DNA of 33,380 bases from JAAGZL01 sp964628835 (GTDB taxonomy: Bacteria > Pseudomonadota > Gammaproteobacteria > Chromatiales > Chromatiaceae): the NCBI GenBank assembly GCA_964628835.1, contig CAZVME010000036.1, positions 1 through 33,380 of the forward strand. Direction: 5' to 3'. The notes beneath the pieces are model-generated. The model had not been told where the DNA came from, did not search any database, and worked only from the letters and a program-made list of their open reading frames with translations. Shown in pieces: positions 32,192 through 33,380 of this stretch; within the stretch, counting starts at the first letter, position 1, and each line of letters starts with the position of its first letter. The position numbers and the translations under genes are program-made.

Positions 32192-32256
32192 CCCTAACGA
32201 CTCAGCTAACAGGCGCGGCGTCTTTTGCCGCGTCCGAGTTGAGCGCCTTGTTATGC
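32192..32256 (-). repeat. attC site
   Basis: CCCTAAC at left, GTTATGC at right, 65 bases; arms AGGCGCGGCG and TGCCGCGTCC pair. Much of it is read through as the C-terminus of the protease. Confidence 0.87.
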
Positions 32257-33089
32257 CTTTTTTGCTCATCTACAAATTGTTCTATAGCTTCTGGTACTGT
32301 ATCTGCTTTATATACAATACCAAGATCAATCATGTCTTTACCTACAGATACATGTTTATCGTCAGTTGGTATAGGCACAACTACAATTTCGTTAACTTCA
32401 TTGCGATGATAGACGGCAGCAACAACACCTATAAAATGAATTCTAGTGCCTGCTTTTGCAGGCCCGCCTTTTGTGGTATAGACGCCAGAGTTATATATAA
32501 ATACTGGGCTACCACTTGAGCCACCAAAAACCGATGCGTCAATAAGGAATTTTCTTTCACCTTCAAAATCTATAGTAATAGGGGTTGCTGTAGTGCCTTT
32601 TCTCATTATAGGAGTGAAGTTTTTTGAATCCCAAATACCGTTAGGATAACCAATAAAAACCACATCTTCTAGTGCATCAATTTCTTTTAATGCTTCTTCG
32701 TTTGGTATAAGTTCTGTACTGATATTTCTATAATATATTTCCACACCAAGTTCTTTAATGTGCTTTTCAAGTGGAACTAATGCTGTGATTGCTATATCAA
32801 TATCTGGATCATTATGACCAAACCATATGTTTTCAAAATGATCTATATCTAAACGAAAAGCGTCACCAAGTTTTGGTGAGTCATCTACTTTTTTAATGAA
32901 AGTTAGGCTGCCTTTTAGGGCGCCCTTTATTACATGTTTATTCGTTACTATAAAGGGATAATTTTCTCCTTTAAATGAATGAACAAAAACAAAACCGGTT
33001 CCTGAACCAGTATTTCCGCTAGAGTCAATTGTTTCAATTCTTATTGTTGTAAAGAACAACTGTTCAGCTATAGATTCTGTTTCCATCAT
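32202..33089 (-). CDS. Trypsin-like serine protease
   Basis: 295 residues, cytoplasmic by appearance (no signal peptide). The catalytic triad is visible: His52 (IVTNKHVIKG), Asp96 or Asp98 (NDPDIDIAI) and Ser192 (FGGSSGSPVF). Similar soluble trypsin-like proteins occur in bacterial defence as activated effectors and as stand-alone enzymes. The last 18 residues (RHNKALNSDAAKDAAPVS) are encoded by the attC. It starts from ATG-ATG with AAGGAG just upstream. Almost no space separates it from the neighbouring HNH and HEPN/primase-like cassettes. Confidence 0.85.
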   Translation of the reverse strand: MMETESIAEQLFFTTIRIETIDSSGNTGSGTGFVFVHSFKGENYPFIVTNKHVIKGALKGSLTFIKKVDDSPKLGDAFRLDIDHFENIWFGHNDPDIDIAITALVPLEKHIKELGVEIYYRNISTELIPNEEALKEIDALEDVVFIGYPNGIWDSKNFTPIMRKGTTATPITIDFEGERKFLIDASVFGGSSGSPVFIYNSGVYTTKGGPAKAGTRIHFIGVVAAVYHRNEVNEIVVVPIPTDDKHVSVGKDMIDLGIVYKADTVPEAIEQFVDEQKRHNKALNSDAAKDAAPVS

Positions 33090-33099
33090 TTCTCCTTAG

Positions 33100-33181
33100 G
33101 CATAACGTCGCAATTCAGCGGAGGCAAAAAGTGAAGCGCAGCGTAGCTTTTTGGCGTCCGACTGAAATTGCATTGTTATGT
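33100..33181 (-). repeat. attC site (82 bases)
   Basis: GCATAAC at left, GTTATGT at right; arms pair through GCAATTCAGCGG and CCGACTGAAATTGC, with an inner AAAAAG...CTTTTT stem. Distal end of the HNH cassette. Confidence 0.87.
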
Positions 33182-33187
33182 GATTAT

Positions 33188-33380
33188 TCACTGAATTTTG
33201 GCACTCTTTTGAAGGTTGTGACGTGCACAAAGCAATTGAATATTGTCGGCTTTTAATGATGTCCCTCCTTTGGAATATGGAAGGATATGATCAAAATGAA
33301 GTTCATCTGTAGCTCCACAAGTAACGCAGTTCCCTTTATCCCGCTTCCAAACTTCAAGTTTTACATAAGTTGGAATAATC
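33188..33380 (-). CDS. HNH endonuclease, C-terminal part (gene runs off the window)
   Basis: 63 residues before the stop at 33188; the 5' end is outside. A classic HNH nuclease end: EVWKRDKGNCVTCGATDELHF with a CxxC zinc pair, FDHILPYSKGG with the His-Asp metal site, DNIQLLCARHNLQKS with the conserved Asn and a second CxxH. Such nucleases cut DNA and occur in restriction, homing and defence. The length upstream and any fused domain cannot be seen. First cassette in view at the proximal side. Confidence 0.9.
   Translation of the reverse strand, partial: IIPTYVKLEVWKRDKGNCVTCGATDELHFDHILPYSKGGTSLKADNIQLLCARHNLQKSAKIQ

Larger units (their letters stand above)
24143..33380 (-). mobile_element. 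Integron gene-cassette array (no integrase in window)
   Basis: Ten attC-type palindromes at about 24143, 24733, 25473, 25898/27638 (split by an IS), 28910, 29560, 30193, 30625, 31143, 32192 and 33100 punctuate small genes, almost all on the reverse strand, with one attC at each gene's 3' side. Read on the reverse strand the sites begin RYYYAACAA-like and end CGTTA(G/T)-like, a single shared orientation. The proximal end (attI, integrase) must lie beyond 33380, or the array is a cluster lacking an integrase. Several attC sites share a central GAGTTGTGG-type arm, as in sedentary arrays. Base composition is clearly more AT-rich than the core. Confidence 0.88.

Noticed and set aside
24143..33380. 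CRISPR array
   Set aside because: The recurring elements are imperfect palindromes of differing length separated by whole genes, not identical short repeats with uniform spacers.

Overview
The window comes from a gammaproteobacterial chromosome. The evidence is the lpoA-yraN-dolP/rsmI neighbourhood, RNase T, MlaA, REP-type repeats and a branched-chain/tyrosine catabolic island. I cannot name a genus. It has two parts: a compact GC-rich core (about 1-24,050) and an AT-richer accessory tract (about 24,140-33,380, running off the window) that reads as an integron gene-cassette array.

Core, left to right. A SulP anion transporter converges on a four-gene reverse-strand block: lpoA, yraN, dolP and a GlcD/D-lactate-dehydrogenase-type FAD oxidase. 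rsmI is divergent from lpoA. Next come a terminator, a 37-residue membrane peptide, an N-acetylglutaminylglutamine-type amidotransferase (asnO) overlapping a CopD-like membrane protein, a tandem pair of REP/BIME units, RNase T, mlaA with a clear terminator, and an orphan HerA-like ATPase. Then two amino-acid catabolic operons are divergent: leucine-type dehydrogenase followed by 2-oxoacid dehydrogenase E1-alpha, E1-beta and E2 on the reverse strand, and hpd-hmgA-FAH-maiA on the forward strand. The forward operon is followed by a heme-oxygenase-like diiron-type protein of unknown function.

Accessory tract. At least ten small cassettes lie head to tail on the reverse strand, each bounded by an imperfect palindrome with RYYYAAC...GTTRRRY ends (attC). 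No integrase is in view; the polarity puts attI/intI beyond the right edge and makes the 24 kb end the distal, oldest end. Cargo, distal to proximal: BrnTA (toxin frameshifted), HigBA-like (toxin frameshifted), a Cys-rich exported protein, a CPA-type cation/proton antiporter, a RelE/HTH pair, a RHH/RelE pair, an ASCH protein encoded against the cassette direction, a small lipoprotein, a HEPN-plus-primase-like protein, a trypsin-like protease, and a partial HNH endonuclease. An IS1182-type element with 19-bp perfect terminal repeats sits exactly in the conserved core of one attC.

The best candidates for something undescribed are the HEPN/primase-like (AEP-like) fusion, which forms a closely packed run with the protease and HNH cassettes, and the diiron-type protein attached to the tyrosine degradation operon. 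Both functional readings rest on motifs seen by eye and are marked as inference.
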